Below the pieces are notes generated by a model, which searched no databases, was not told the origin of the DNA, and saw nothing but the letters and a program-made list of their open reading frames with translations. Below are positions 8,543-15,722 of a stretch of DNA of 38,827 nt, piece by piece (the stretch's first letter is position 1; every line of letters starts with the position of its first letter). The position numbers and the translations under genes were made by a program. The DNA comes from Pseudomonadales bacterium (GTDB taxonomy: Bacteria; Pseudomonadota; Gammaproteobacteria; Pseudomonadales; Azotimanducaceae): contig SKUB01000194.1 in assembly GCA_007122315.1 (NCBI GenBank), positions 1 to 38,827 of the forward strand. The letters run 5' to 3'.

Positions 8543-9031
8543 ATGGATCAGCGCAGTTCGAGTCCAGACCAGCGGCCAGTTCCGGCCGACGACTTCACAG
8601 ACCCGATGCGCAGCATCGGTTACCTGTGCCGCATCAACTTTCGCCTGTTCGCCAGCGAGCTTCAGTCCCGCCTTGCTTCCCATGGCGTCAGCAGCGGTCA
8701 ATGGCGTTCGCTGAGAGTGCTCTGGGAAGAAGACGACATCACCCAACGGGAGCTCAGCGAGCGCGTGGGCGCCAAGGAGGCGACCACGGTGCCCATGATC
8801 CGAAGCCTTGAGAAATCCGGCTTCATCGTTCGGCGCGAGGACCCTCATGATCGGCGCAAAGTTCGAATCGTCTTGACGCCAAAGGCCAGAGCGCTGCGCA
8901 AGAAGCTCATGCCCTACGTCGCTGAAGTGAATCGCCTCGCCACCACCGACATCGATCCTGAGGAACTCGAGATCACGCGCCGTGTGCTGGCCACCATCTG
9001 GCACAATCTGTCTGGCCAGGAAAGGGGTTAG
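8543..9031 (+). CDS. MarR-family transcriptional regulator (copy 2)
   Basis: A 162-residue regulator with a classic MarR layout: N-terminal dimer helix (MRSIGYLCRINFRLFASELQSRL), helix-turn-helix (ITQRELSERVGAKEATTVPMIRSLEKSGFI), wing (REDPHDRRKVRIVLTPKAR) and C-terminal helices. The ATG at 8543 has GGAG nine bases upstream; an upstream GTG at 8519 is a weaker option. It is strongly similar in layout and wording to the regulator at 10188-10649 (both have LTPKAR, PYxAExN and DP(M/L)(R/K)S-GY), so the two look like diverged duplicates. It sits between the reductase and the GST gene, 3 bases before the latter. The effector is probably an aromatic acid or phenol, as for many MarR proteins in catabolic clusters. 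Confidence 0.9.
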   Translation: MDQRSSSPDQRPVPADDFTDPMRSIGYLCRINFRLFASELQSRLASHGVSSGQWRSLRVLWEEDDITQRELSERVGAKEATTVPMIRSLEKSGFIVRREDPHDRRKVRIVLTPKARALRKKLMPYVAEVNRLATTDIDPEELEITRRVLATIWHNLSGQERG

Positions 9032-9034
9032 TCA

Positions 9035-9751
9035 ATGCCCAGACTCCAGCTGTACTCGGGGCCCACTCCCAACGGACGCAAAGTCGGCATCATGCTCGCC
9101 GAGTGCGACGTCGACTTCGATGGTCACTTCATCGATATCATGTCCGGTGATCAGCTGACTCCGGCGTTTCTGGCGCTGAATCCGAACAACAAACATCCTG
9201 TCATCGTCGATCCTGAGGGACCTTCGGGTAATCCGGTTACGGTCTGGGAGTCGGGCGCGATCCTGATGTATCTTGCTGAGAAGTGCGGGCAGCTGCTGCC
9301 CACTGACCCGGAGCGAAGGATCGAGGCACTGAAGTGGCTGTTTTTTCAGGTGTCGACGCAAGGGCCAATGGCCGGGCAGTTCGCCCACTTCGCATTCTAT
9401 GCCTCCCCTGAACACCAGTACCCTTACACCATCGAGCGCTATCGCAACGAAATGCAGCGGCAGCTGAAGGTTATGGACGCACAGCTTGCGAACAGGGAGT
9501 ACTTCGCATGCGAATACTCCATAGCAGACATCGCACTCTATCCCTATGCGGTCACAGCAGTGCAGCGCGAAGCTGAAGGCCTGCCTCACCTGCGCAGTTG
9601 GCTCGATCGCATAGGTCAGCGAAAGGCAGTGCGCGTGGGCATGTCTCTCATGGAGGACTGTGTCCAAGCGGCCACCATTGCCGGCGGCTTGAAGGGTCTG
9701 AACGACGAGCATCGCTCAGTGCTGTTCGGTGAGCGGCAGTATCGTCGCTGA
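9035..9751 (+). CDS. Glutathione S-transferase family protein
   Basis: A 238-residue cytosolic GST. The thioredoxin-fold half begins LYSGPTPNGRKVGIMLAE and has the cis-proline/glutathione-contact region LNPNNKHPVIVDPEG followed by WESGAILMYLAEKCG (the ESxAI glutathione gamma-glutamyl contact). The helical half contains YSIADIALYPY, the usual N-capping box region. The TPNG start resembles the YghU/YfcG (nu-class-like) group, which uses threonine/asparagine rather than tyrosine or serine. In aromatic pathways GSTs isomerise ring-fission products, reduce ethers or remove halogens; which applies here is unknown. It is the last gene of the plus-strand run, 3 bases after the MarR gene, and converges with the NTF2-like gene. 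Confidence 0.88.
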   Translation: MPRLQLYSGPTPNGRKVGIMLAECDVDFDGHFIDIMSGDQLTPAFLALNPNNKHPVIVDPEGPSGNPVTVWESGAILMYLAEKCGQLLPTDPERRIEALKWLFFQVSTQGPMAGQFAHFAFYASPEHQYPYTIERYRNEMQRQLKVMDAQLANREYFACEYSIADIALYPYAVTAVQREAEGLPHLRSWLDRIGQRKAVRVGMSLMEDCVQAATIAGGLKGLNDEHRSVLFGERQYRR

Positions 9752-9777
9752 CTTGCCACGGATGCACGGCGAACTAT

Positions 9778-10170
9778 TCAGAGAGCGGGACGCCCTGTCG
9801 CCTTCCGCAGACGATTGGCCTGTCCCGTATCCAGATACTCGTCGATGCGCTTGATGCGCCCGCCTTCGATCCGAAGCAGGATGCAGGCGGGAATCGCGAT
9901 CTCTGCGCCGCCTGCAGGAGTGGCTCGCAGGACGTGGCGCTGCAGGATACGCCCGTCGTCGAGTTGCAGGCGTTCGGCCACGTCGTAGGTGAGGTGGTCG
10001 ACGCTTCCGCACAATCCCGCCAAAGTCTGCAGATTCGCTGCCTTGTCCTGACAGCGGTTGCTGAAGTTGTGCCACACCTCGATGTCCTCTGCGTAGAGGT
10101 CCCCAACTGCACTCACATCCTTCGCTGCGATCGCAGCGAACAGTCTTTCCGCGGTCTCGAGCTCAGTCAT
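9778..10170 (-). CDS. NTF2-like (SnoaL-type) small protein
   Basis: A 130-residue protein with an NTF2-like cone fold pattern: opening helix (TAERLFAAIAAKDVSAVGDLYAEDIEVWHNF), strands with DGRILQRHVLRATPAGG, and the ending IPACILLRIEGGRIKRIDEYLDTGQANRL. Such proteins act as isomerases, dehydratases, cyclases or ligand holders. It is the last gene of the minus-strand operon. The ATG at 10170 has GGAG six bases upstream. A GTG at 10191 would overlap the stop of the upstream MarR gene by four bases (GTGA) and is a real alternative. The substrate is unknown. Confidence 0.78.
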   Translation of the reverse strand: MTELETAERLFAAIAAKDVSAVGDLYAEDIEVWHNFSNRCQDKAANLQTLAGLCGSVDHLTYDVAERLQLDDGRILQRHVLRATPAGGAEIAIPACILLRIEGGRIKRIDEYLDTGQANRLRKATGRPAL

Positions 10171-10187
10171 GCCCTGCTCCAGGTCTG

Positions 10188-10649
10188 TCACCGTTTACCT
10201 GTGGCTGCGAGATGAGCCATCAGGTTCTCGCGCATGCGGATCGTCGCGCGAAGGAAGGCCGCGAGATCCCGCTTCGAGATCCCCTCGGTCGCGATTGCGT
10301 TGATTTCAGCGGCATAGGGCAGGAGTTTGTCCTCGAGCCTCCTCGCTTTGGGCGTGAGTTGAATGCGGATGCGCCGCCGATCCTCCACGTCACGTTTGCG
10401 TCGAATCAAGCCCGCGCGCTGCATGTTGTCGAGCAGGATCACGGTCGAGGACTCGGTCAGGTTTATCTCGTCCGCGAGTTCCCGCTGCGACATGTTTTCG
10501 CGTCGCCACAGCGCTCGCAGGACGTACCAGAAGCCATTGGTGATCTTGTGTTTGCCGATGTGCCGCTGCAGCTGGCGATCGAACGCGCGATGGGTCGCCC
10601 GAACCTGATAGCCGTAGCTCTTCAGGGGATCTGGGTCGAAGTCAGTCAC
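10188..10649 (-). CDS. MarR-family transcriptional regulator (copy 3)
   Basis: A 153-residue MarR protein. Helix-turn-helix: MSQRELADEINLTESSTVILLDNMQRAGLI; wing: KRDVEDRRRIRIQLTPKAR. The GTG start has AGGA nine bases upstream. It lies inside the operon with the bicupin and aldolase and is probably co-transcribed with the genes it controls. It is a close relative of copy 2 at 8543-9031, which is encoded in the convergent operon, so the two may bind similar sites or respond to successive intermediates (inference). A perfect ATCAC-N7-GTGAT palindrome in the divergent promoter at 13949-13965 is one possible target. Confidence 0.9.
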   Translation of the reverse strand: MTDFDPDPLKSYGYQVRATHRAFDRQLQRHIGKHKITNGFWYVLRALWRRENMSQRELADEINLTESSTVILLDNMQRAGLIRRKRDVEDRRRIRIQLTPKARRLEDKLLPYAAEINAIATEGISKRDLAAFLRATIRMRENLMAHLAATGKR

Positions 10650-10661
10650 AGCGGAGCGTCC

Positions 10662-11288
10662 TTATTCGGGGCGCGGCAGTTCGAAGGTCTCCCGCACAAT
10701 GCTGTAATCGAAGTACCCGAGGCGTGCGACCTGAGCCAGAGCCAGGGAGTCGACTCGCCCGTCTCGAATCAGATGGTCATCGATGTGAATTCCAACCACC
10801 GCAGCGAGTACCAGGTGGCTTACACGCCCCTGCGGCTTTGCGGGCAGGCGGATGATATCGAAAACCTCACACTCCATGCAGGCAAGGGCTTCACCGACGC
10901 GAGGTGCCCGGACCCATCTCGCAGGAACCGCGGTCAAGCCTGCTGCGTCGAACTCGCTCTCACCGGGAGGTAGCGCCCTCGAAGTCTCGTTCATGGCCCG
11001 TGCAAGATGGGCGGAGACCACATTGGCAGTCAGCTCGGGCACCTCCCTCAAGTTACTGAGCGTGTCCTTGCATCGCCCGTCCGGTCCCGCTTCGAGCGCA
11101 TTCGGCGCGAAGCCGATCAAGGGGGGATCAGCGGAGAGGCCGTTGAAGTATGAGAACGGGGCCAGATTGGGCCTCCCCTGGGTATCGACGGTTGCGATCC
11201 AGCCGATGGGCCTGGGCGCAACGAGGGCGTTGAAAGGATTGTGCGTCAGGGGAGCCGGTTTGGGATCCACGCGTGGATCGTAGAACAT
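10662..11288 (-). CDS. Flavoredoxin-like flavin reductase (split-barrel FMN-binding)
   Basis: A 208-residue protein of the flavin-reductase-like split-barrel family. The N-terminus NALVAPRPIGWIATVDTQGRPNLAPFSYFNGLSADPPLIGFAPN is the FMN-binding signature of the flavoredoxin/DIM6-NTAB group. The frame is open to 11414, but that extension lies within the aldolase gene; the ATG at 11288 fits the family length and follows the aldolase stop by four bases. It reduces flavin or carries electrons, possibly for an oxygenase. Its operon has no flavin monooxygenase, so it may serve the Rieske oxygenase, the hydroxylase at 5948, or an unlisted step. A direct role on a substrate is also possible. Confidence 0.82.
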   Translation of the reverse strand: MFYDPRVDPKPAPLTHNPFNALVAPRPIGWIATVDTQGRPNLAPFSYFNGLSADPPLIGFAPNALEAGPDGRCKDTLSNLREVPELTANVVSAHLARAMNETSRALPPGESEFDAAGLTAVPARWVRAPRVGEALACMECEVFDIIRLPAKPQGRVSHLVLAAVVGIHIDDHLIRDGRVDSLALAQVARLGYFDYSIVRETFELPRPE

Positions 11289-11292
11289 GCAG

Positions 11293-12195
11293 TCAGTCCC
11301 GCAGCCAGGGATTCGAAGCCAGGAGGGCGTCGAGGCGTTTCGCGACAGTCGGATCGGGAGGTGCCATGGGTAGACGATGCTCGTTGGACGGGATGATGCC
11401 CAGCTGCCGAGCAAGATACTTGATCGGAATCGGATTGGTGTCCCAGAAGACGGCGCGGTTCAGGTCCAGCAGTTCGTAATGGTGTTTGCGTGCCTGCTCG
11501 AGATCACCGGCAAGGATCGCTTCGCACAGGGCGGCGATCCGCTTCGGAACCAGGTTACCGACCGCATTCATCACACCGCACGCACCCAGTGCCAGCATCG
11601 GCAGACTGAGCTCCTCCAGGCCAACGAAGATTCGAAAGGAGTCGCCGAAGGTACGCAGGCAATCACTGACCAGGCCGAGCTCGACGGACGCATGCTTCAT
11701 GCCGCAGAACGTGGGCGTTCGCTTTGCTATGGCCTCGAGTGTGGCTAATTCCAGCGTGACCGCAGCCCGCCCCGGGATGTGATAGATGAGCAGGGGAAGG
11801 TCGGTCCTGCGTCCGACTTCAGCGTAGTATTCGACGAGTCCCCGCTGAGGCGGACGAAGATAGTAGGGCGTGACCACCAGAAGGGCATCAGCACCCGCTT
11901 TCGTGGCGTGCTCGGTGAGCGCGCAGGTCTCCGCGAAGGACTGGGAACCGGTTGCAGCCACGACAGTTGTCTGCCCAGCGGCCGCCTCGATCGCCACGTC
12001 CACCAGCTGATTGCGTTCGGCGATGGTGAGGGTGCTGGGTTCCGCCGACGTACCATTGACGAGCACGCCGTGACCACCCGCCTCGATATGACGGCGTACA
12101 AGGCTTGCGTACGTATCGAAGTCGATCCCGTCACCCTTGAACGGCGTGATGAGCGGCGTGATCGAGCCCTGAAGAGGGTGATCAGCGGCGTTCAT
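11293..12195 (-). CDS. DapA-family aldolase/hydratase-aldolase
   Basis: A 300-residue TIM-barrel lyase of the dihydrodipicolinate synthase/N-acetylneuraminate lyase family. The Schiff-base lysine is K167 in FCGMKHAS; the proton-relay tyrosine is Y138 in LLIYHIPGR, with R143 as the carboxylate-binding arginine. The family GTTGE motif appears as GTSAE (48-52), so the second threonine is a serine and the glycine an alanine. Together with the operon context, this argues against the lysine-pathway enzyme. Relatives in aromatic catabolism (for example hydratase-aldolases of naphthalene breakdown) split an unsaturated ring-fission product to pyruvate and an aldehyde, and I infer a similar role after the bicupin step. 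Its start overlaps the bicupin stop (ATGA). Confidence 0.85.
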   Translation of the reverse strand: MNAADHPLQGSITPLITPFKGDGIDFDTYASLVRRHIEAGGHGVLVNGTSAEPSTLTIAERNQLVDVAIEAAAGQTTVVAATGSQSFAETCALTEHATKAGADALLVVTPYYLRPPQRGLVEYYAEVGRRTDLPLLIYHIPGRAAVTLELATLEAIAKRTPTFCGMKHASVELGLVSDCLRTFGDSFRIFVGLEELSLPMLALGACGVMNAVGNLVPKRIAALCEAILAGDLEQARKHHYELLDLNRAVFWDTNPIPIKYLARQLGIIPSNEHRLPMAPPDPTVAKRLDALLASNPWLRD

Positions 12196-13304
12196 GACGA
12201 GCTCCGGCTGGTGGCAAATCCTGCGTCACTGCCGAGGATCCGACCCGGCTCGCTCAGGTCCTCCTGCCATAGAAGCGATTCCATGAAGATGTTCAGGGGT
12301 TGGTCCTGAATCGTCAGTTCGTAGACCGGCTCACCTTCGTTGGAGGCGTGGTTGTGCACAGCCCATCCCGGAGCCGACACCATGAGGTCGCCGGCCCGCC
12401 AGTCGTAGCGTCGGCCTTCGACCCTGCTGTATCCACTGCCGTGGAAGTAATAGTTGATCGCCGATGAAACGTGCCGGTGCGGACGATCCGTGATACCCGG
12501 TGGGCGAATCGTCATGGTCGCGAAGAAGTTCGGCGTCGTACCATTGAAGCGTTCCGTGCGCGGGTTGTAGAGAAGATACAGGCGCCTGCCGGTGTAATCA
12601 CTGCCCAGAGCCGCAAGCTGGTCGAGGTGCGCCTTCACAGTCTGCCAGGGCCAGTGCAACGGGGGCGACGGCACTTCGGGCGGGTTGATCAGGGTTTCGT
12701 AAGGCATCAGACCGGCACCGTCTTCGCCAATCTCGAGCGTTGGCAAACGTCCGGCGGAGGGCGCTTCCACAGCGCCCCGACCATTGCCTGGCCCGGTTGC
12801 CGGAGCGCCCTCTTCCACGAGGTGTACGCGCATCATCTCCAGCAACGCCGCATTGGAGTAGGTCAGGCGAACCTGAAGGTCCTTGCCTGTATTCCGATGG
12901 AAGTACGTCTGCCAGGAGGGATGACTCCAGACGTCATAGCGCTGAAAGGGGATCGTCCGATCTCCGATGTGCGCCGAGCCGCTACCCCGAATGCAGAAAC
13001 TGACCTGAGTCGAGTTGTGACGGATCGGCACGCTCTCCTCGCCAGGTTTGAGCACATCGAGGCTGACTTGTACGCCGGGCGTCAAGCCGCGACCCGGATC
13101 GGGTGCTGAGGGGTGCACGAACAGGACCTGCCTGCGACCGTTAGCGGGCCGAGGCAGCTCCGCAAGACGCGCCACCTCGGAGTCGATCAGCTCACCCGAG
13201 ATGATTACAGGCGGCCAGTCCCGAGCGGGTTTTGCCTGTTCCGGGCTGAACGGAGCGATGGTCGCTCCGCTGCGATCAACGACGGTTACCTGGGGTAGGC
13301 TCAT
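12192..13304 (-). CDS. Gentisate 1,2-dioxygenase-like bicupin
   Basis: A 370-residue protein with two cupin domains, similar in plan to gentisate, salicylate and 1-hydroxy-2-naphthoate ring-cleaving dioxygenases. N-terminal cupin: LKPGEESVPIRHNSTQVSF to GSGSAHIGDR and HPSWQTYFHRN (85-138). C-terminal cupin: TIRPPGITDRPHRHVSSAIN to HGSGYSRVEG and PGWAVHNHASN (264-322). In canonical enzymes the N-terminal HxH plus a later His bind Fe(II). Here that site reads IRH with a tyrosine (Y134) in place of the last His, while the C-terminal cupin has H276, H278 and H317. The metal site therefore seems moved to the second cupin. It overlaps both neighbours by four bases. The ring-cleavage role is likely but the substrate is open. 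Confidence 0.82.
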   Translation of the reverse strand: MSLPQVTVVDRSGATIAPFSPEQAKPARDWPPVIISGELIDSEVARLAELPRPANGRRQVLFVHPSAPDPGRGLTPGVQVSLDVLKPGEESVPIRHNSTQVSFCIRGSGSAHIGDRTIPFQRYDVWSHPSWQTYFHRNTGKDLQVRLTYSNAALLEMMRVHLVEEGAPATGPGNGRGAVEAPSAGRLPTLEIGEDGAGLMPYETLINPPEVPSPPLHWPWQTVKAHLDQLAALGSDYTGRRLYLLYNPRTERFNGTTPNFFATMTIRPPGITDRPHRHVSSAINYYFHGSGYSRVEGRRYDWRAGDLMVSAPGWAVHNHASNEGEPVYELTIQDQPLNIFMESLLWQEDLSEPGRILGSDAGFATSRSSS

Positions 13305-13885
13305 GGCTTGTGCTCCTCGTCCGCTCCAGGCATGGAGGGCTCAGCGAAAATTGACGGCACCGGCGCCGCGATACCCAGAGAGTTGACCAGGAGCGCGTGC
13401 GCTACATAACGCGCCATGAGCATCAGCACCGCTACGGCGTCCCGGTACCCAAGCTCATCGACGACTGCTGACAGCTCCGAGCTCACATCACGCCCCCGGC
13501 GCTGGACGGCGGTAAGAACGAAGCGCTGAACGATCTTTTCCTGCTCATCAAGTCTGGCGCGATCGGGATCGAGTCGCTCGACCTCGGCGACCCAGCTCCT
13601 GGGCAGTCCCAGCTTCAGCGCGAGCCGCTCGTGTTGATTGCGCTCGTAGTCCACACGCTCCAGACAGGCCACGGTCAGCACCACAAGTTCGACCAGCCGG
13701 ATGTCCAGCTCGCCCTTGGATGCCTCGGTGAAATCGATGAACGCAGCCAGCGCCGCCTCCTGATGGGCAGTCGCCGCGAAGAATTCGCCCAGATAGCCAA
13801 GGCGGTCGTACTTGTCGCGCAGACGTCGTGATATGGAATCAGGGAGCTCGTCGAACTCGAGGCGGGGAATCTCCGGCTTCAGCAT
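13301..13885 (-). CDS. CMD-family protein, first gene of the bicupin operon
   Basis: A 194-residue helical protein of the carboxymuconolactone decarboxylase family. The core is VELVVLTVACLERVDYERNQHERLALKLGLPRSWVAEV (about residues 65-103), where the E-x-x-x-H segment sits at the usual place; the Cys typical of AhpD-like members is not seen there, so it is not a redox CXXC type. It leads the minus-strand operon and has a strong ribosome site (AGGAGG, ten bases from the ATG at 13885). It overlaps the bicupin by four bases. Many such proteins in aromatic operons have no assigned reaction. It differs clearly from the CMD protein at 7251. Confidence 0.78.
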   Translation of the reverse strand: MLKPEIPRLEFDELPDSISRRLRDKYDRLGYLGEFFAATAHQEAALAAFIDFTEASKGELDIRLVELVVLTVACLERVDYERNQHERLALKLGLPRSWVAEVERLDPDRARLDEQEKIVQRFVLTAVQRRGRDVSSELSAVVDELGYRDAVAVLMLMARYVAHALLVNSLGIAAPVPSIFAEPSMPGADEEHKP

Positions 13886-13920
13886 CGACGGTGCGCCTCC
13901 TGGAAAAAGCGGCGTTGAAA

Positions 13921-13948
13921 TTGACTTGCTTTGAATACGAAGTAATAT
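13921..13948 (+). promoter_or_regulatory. Sigma70-type promoter of the Rieske oxygenase genes
   Basis: TTGACT (13921-13926) and TAATAT (13943-13948) are 16 bases apart, both near consensus, in the 131-base gap between the divergent operons. The gap is clearly richer in A and T than its surroundings. Confidence 0.6.
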
Positions 13949-13965
13949 ATCACGAAGTCGGTGAT
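13949..13965. promoter_or_regulatory. Perfect palindrome ATCAC-N7-GTGAT, likely operator
   Basis: The repeat directly follows the -10 box of the Rieske promoter, covering the expected transcription start, where a repressor would act. A directly repeated ACGAAGT (13938-13944 and 13952-13958) overlaps it. One of the neighbouring MarR proteins could bind here (inference). Confidence 0.45.
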
Positions 13966-14016
13966 GGTCAATCGACCCGTGGATTCTCGATTGATTGCTT
14001 CCAAAAGAGCACGCTC

Positions 14017-15243
14017 ATGACGCACAACGAACGAGTCTGGCCCGGCGACGATGCGACCAGACTGCCGTACTGGATTTACAGCGACCCGGACATCTACCAA
14101 CGCGAGATGAGCCGGATCTTCCGTGGCTCGATCTGGGCGTACGCTGCCATTGAGGCGGAGATTCCAGAACCAGGCGATTTCCGCGTTACTCGTATCGGCG
14201 ACCGTTCAGTGATCGTGATTCGCGATGAGCATGGTGTGATACGCGCATTCGTCAATCGCTGTGCGCACCGGGGAGTCAAGCTCTGCCGGCAGCAGCGAGG
14301 GAACACCCGTTTCTTTGTTTGCCCGTATCACCAGTGGTCCTACGATGCGCAAGGACGGCTGAAAGGCGTCCCGTTCATCAAAGGGGTAAAGCAGATGGGT
14401 GGAATGCCCGATGACTTCCGCCGCGAGGACCACGGGCTCCCCACCCTTGCGGTAACGGTACGCAACGGGGTCGTGTTCGTCTCGTTTCATGAATCGCCGC
14501 CACCGTTTCCGGAATACCTTGGCGAAACGAACCTACGCTACTTCGACCGGGTCTTTGACGGTCGAAAACTGCGACTGCTCGGCTACTCGAGGCAACTCAT
14601 TCCGGGCAACTGGAAACTGATGTTCGAGAACATCAAGGATCCCTACCACGCATCCCTGCTTCACGTCTTTCTGGTGACTTTCGGGCTGTTCCGGGCTGAT
14701 CAGAAGTCCCAGGTCCGAATGGATGCGACAGGGATGCACGCCCTGTTGATTTCCCAGCGTGGCGAGGCCGGCAAGTCGACGGACACAGCGGATATAAGCA
14801 ATTTGCGCGAAGACTTTACCCTGGAGGATCCGCGCCTGCTTGATCCGGTGCGCGAGTACAGCGACGACGCCACCGTGGTGATGCAGACGATCTGGCCCAA
14901 TCTCATCGTGCAGCAGCAGTCGAACACCCTTGCCCTCCGGCAGCTGCAGCCTCGCGGTCCTGAAAGCTTTGAACTGCACTGGACGTTCTTCGGCTACGAG
15001 GACGACGACGAGACCATGACGCGCCGCCGGCTTCGGCAGGCCAATCTCATGAGCTCTGCAGGCCTGGTCTCAGCAGACGACAGCGAAGTGATCAAACTCG
15101 CCCAGGACGGGACCAGGGAGCATCCCAAAGACGCTGGCGTCCTGCTGATGGGCGGAAGGGACACTGAGGATGTTCCCCACATGGTGACCGAGGCTGCCAT
15201 CAGAGCATTTTACGTCCGCTATCGAGAGGTCATGGAGCTGTGA
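14017..15243 (+). CDS. Rieske aromatic-ring oxygenase, alpha subunit
   Basis: A 408-residue catalytic subunit. The Rieske [2Fe-2S] motif is CAHRGVKLC followed by CPYHQW (C-x-H, then C-x2-H; about residues 84-108). The mononuclear iron site shows as NIKDPYHASLLHVF (D-x2-H-x4-H), with the distal Asp expected near the C-terminal region. It adds oxygen to an aromatic ring, probably as an alpha3beta3 complex with the next gene. By overall look it is nearest the salicylate hydroxylase/anthranilate dioxygenase group. The frame is open upstream to 13828, but that runs into the divergent gene and its promoter, so the ATG at 14017 is preferred; its ribosome site is weak. No ferredoxin or ferredoxin reductase is present in the window. 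Confidence 0.93.
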   Translation: MTHNERVWPGDDATRLPYWIYSDPDIYQREMSRIFRGSIWAYAAIEAEIPEPGDFRVTRIGDRSVIVIRDEHGVIRAFVNRCAHRGVKLCRQQRGNTRFFVCPYHQWSYDAQGRLKGVPFIKGVKQMGGMPDDFRREDHGLPTLAVTVRNGVVFVSFHESPPPFPEYLGETNLRYFDRVFDGRKLRLLGYSRQLIPGNWKLMFENIKDPYHASLLHVFLVTFGLFRADQKSQVRMDATGMHALLISQRGEAGKSTDTADISNLREDFTLEDPRLLDPVREYSDDATVVMQTIWPNLIVQQQSNTLALRQLQPRGPESFELHWTFFGYEDDDETMTRRRLRQANLMSSAGLVSADDSEVIKLAQDGTREHPKDAGVLLMGGRDTEDVPHMVTEAAIRAFYVRYREVMEL

Positions 15244-15722
15244 GTGCTGCCATCGATGTCGCAACGCAGCATGAACTCGAGCAGCTCCATTCGAGGTACG
15301 CCGCGTTGCTCGATGACGGTCCGCTTGCACAGTGGCCGGAGCTATTCACCGAAGAGTGCCTTTACCTCCTCATACCGCGGGACAACCACGATCTGGATCT
15401 GCCGTTGGCGATCATGCGTTGTGAAAGCCGGGGCATGCTGCGGGACCGGGTGCGTGCCGTCGAGCAGACGGTGATGCACGAACCGCGCTACCTTCGCCAT
15501 CACATTACCAACGCTACTGCCGTCTGGGCCGATGGCGAGCTCCATGGGGTAGCTCACTACAGCGTCCTGGAGGTGCTGCCAGACGCCCTGCCGCGGGTGC
15601 TGAGCTGTGGCCGCTACGTGGATCGCGTCGTGCGCTGCGACGACGGCCGCCTCAGATACGCAGAAAGACGCTGCATCTACGATTCCGTTCTGGTGCCGAA
15701 TACCATCGTCTACCCGGTTTGA
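15240..15722 (+). CDS. Rieske aromatic-ring oxygenase, beta subunit
   Basis: A 160-residue NTF2-like beta subunit. The pattern ELEQLHSRYAALLDDGPLAQWPELFTEECLYLLIPRDN at the start and ERRCIYDSVLVPNTIVYPV at the end are typical of small subunits of salicylate-5-hydroxylase or anthranilate dioxygenase type enzymes. It stabilises the alpha subunit and may tune substrate range. The GTG start overlaps the alpha stop by four bases (GTGA), so the pair is translationally coupled. The 3' end overlaps the convergent MarR gene by 13 bases. Confidence 0.92.
   Translation: MSAAIDVATQHELEQLHSRYAALLDDGPLAQWPELFTEECLYLLIPRDNHDLDLPLAIMRCESRGMLRDRVRAVEQTVMHEPRYLRHHITNATAVWADGELHGVAHYSVLEVLPDALPRVLSCGRYVDRVVRCDDGRLRYAERRCIYDSVLVPNTIVYPV

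Noticed and set aside
13828-14016. Longer N-terminus for the Rieske alpha subunit (open to 13828)
   Set aside because: It would overlap the divergent CMD gene and run through the predicted promoter and palindrome; the Rieske fold begins after the ATG at 14017.
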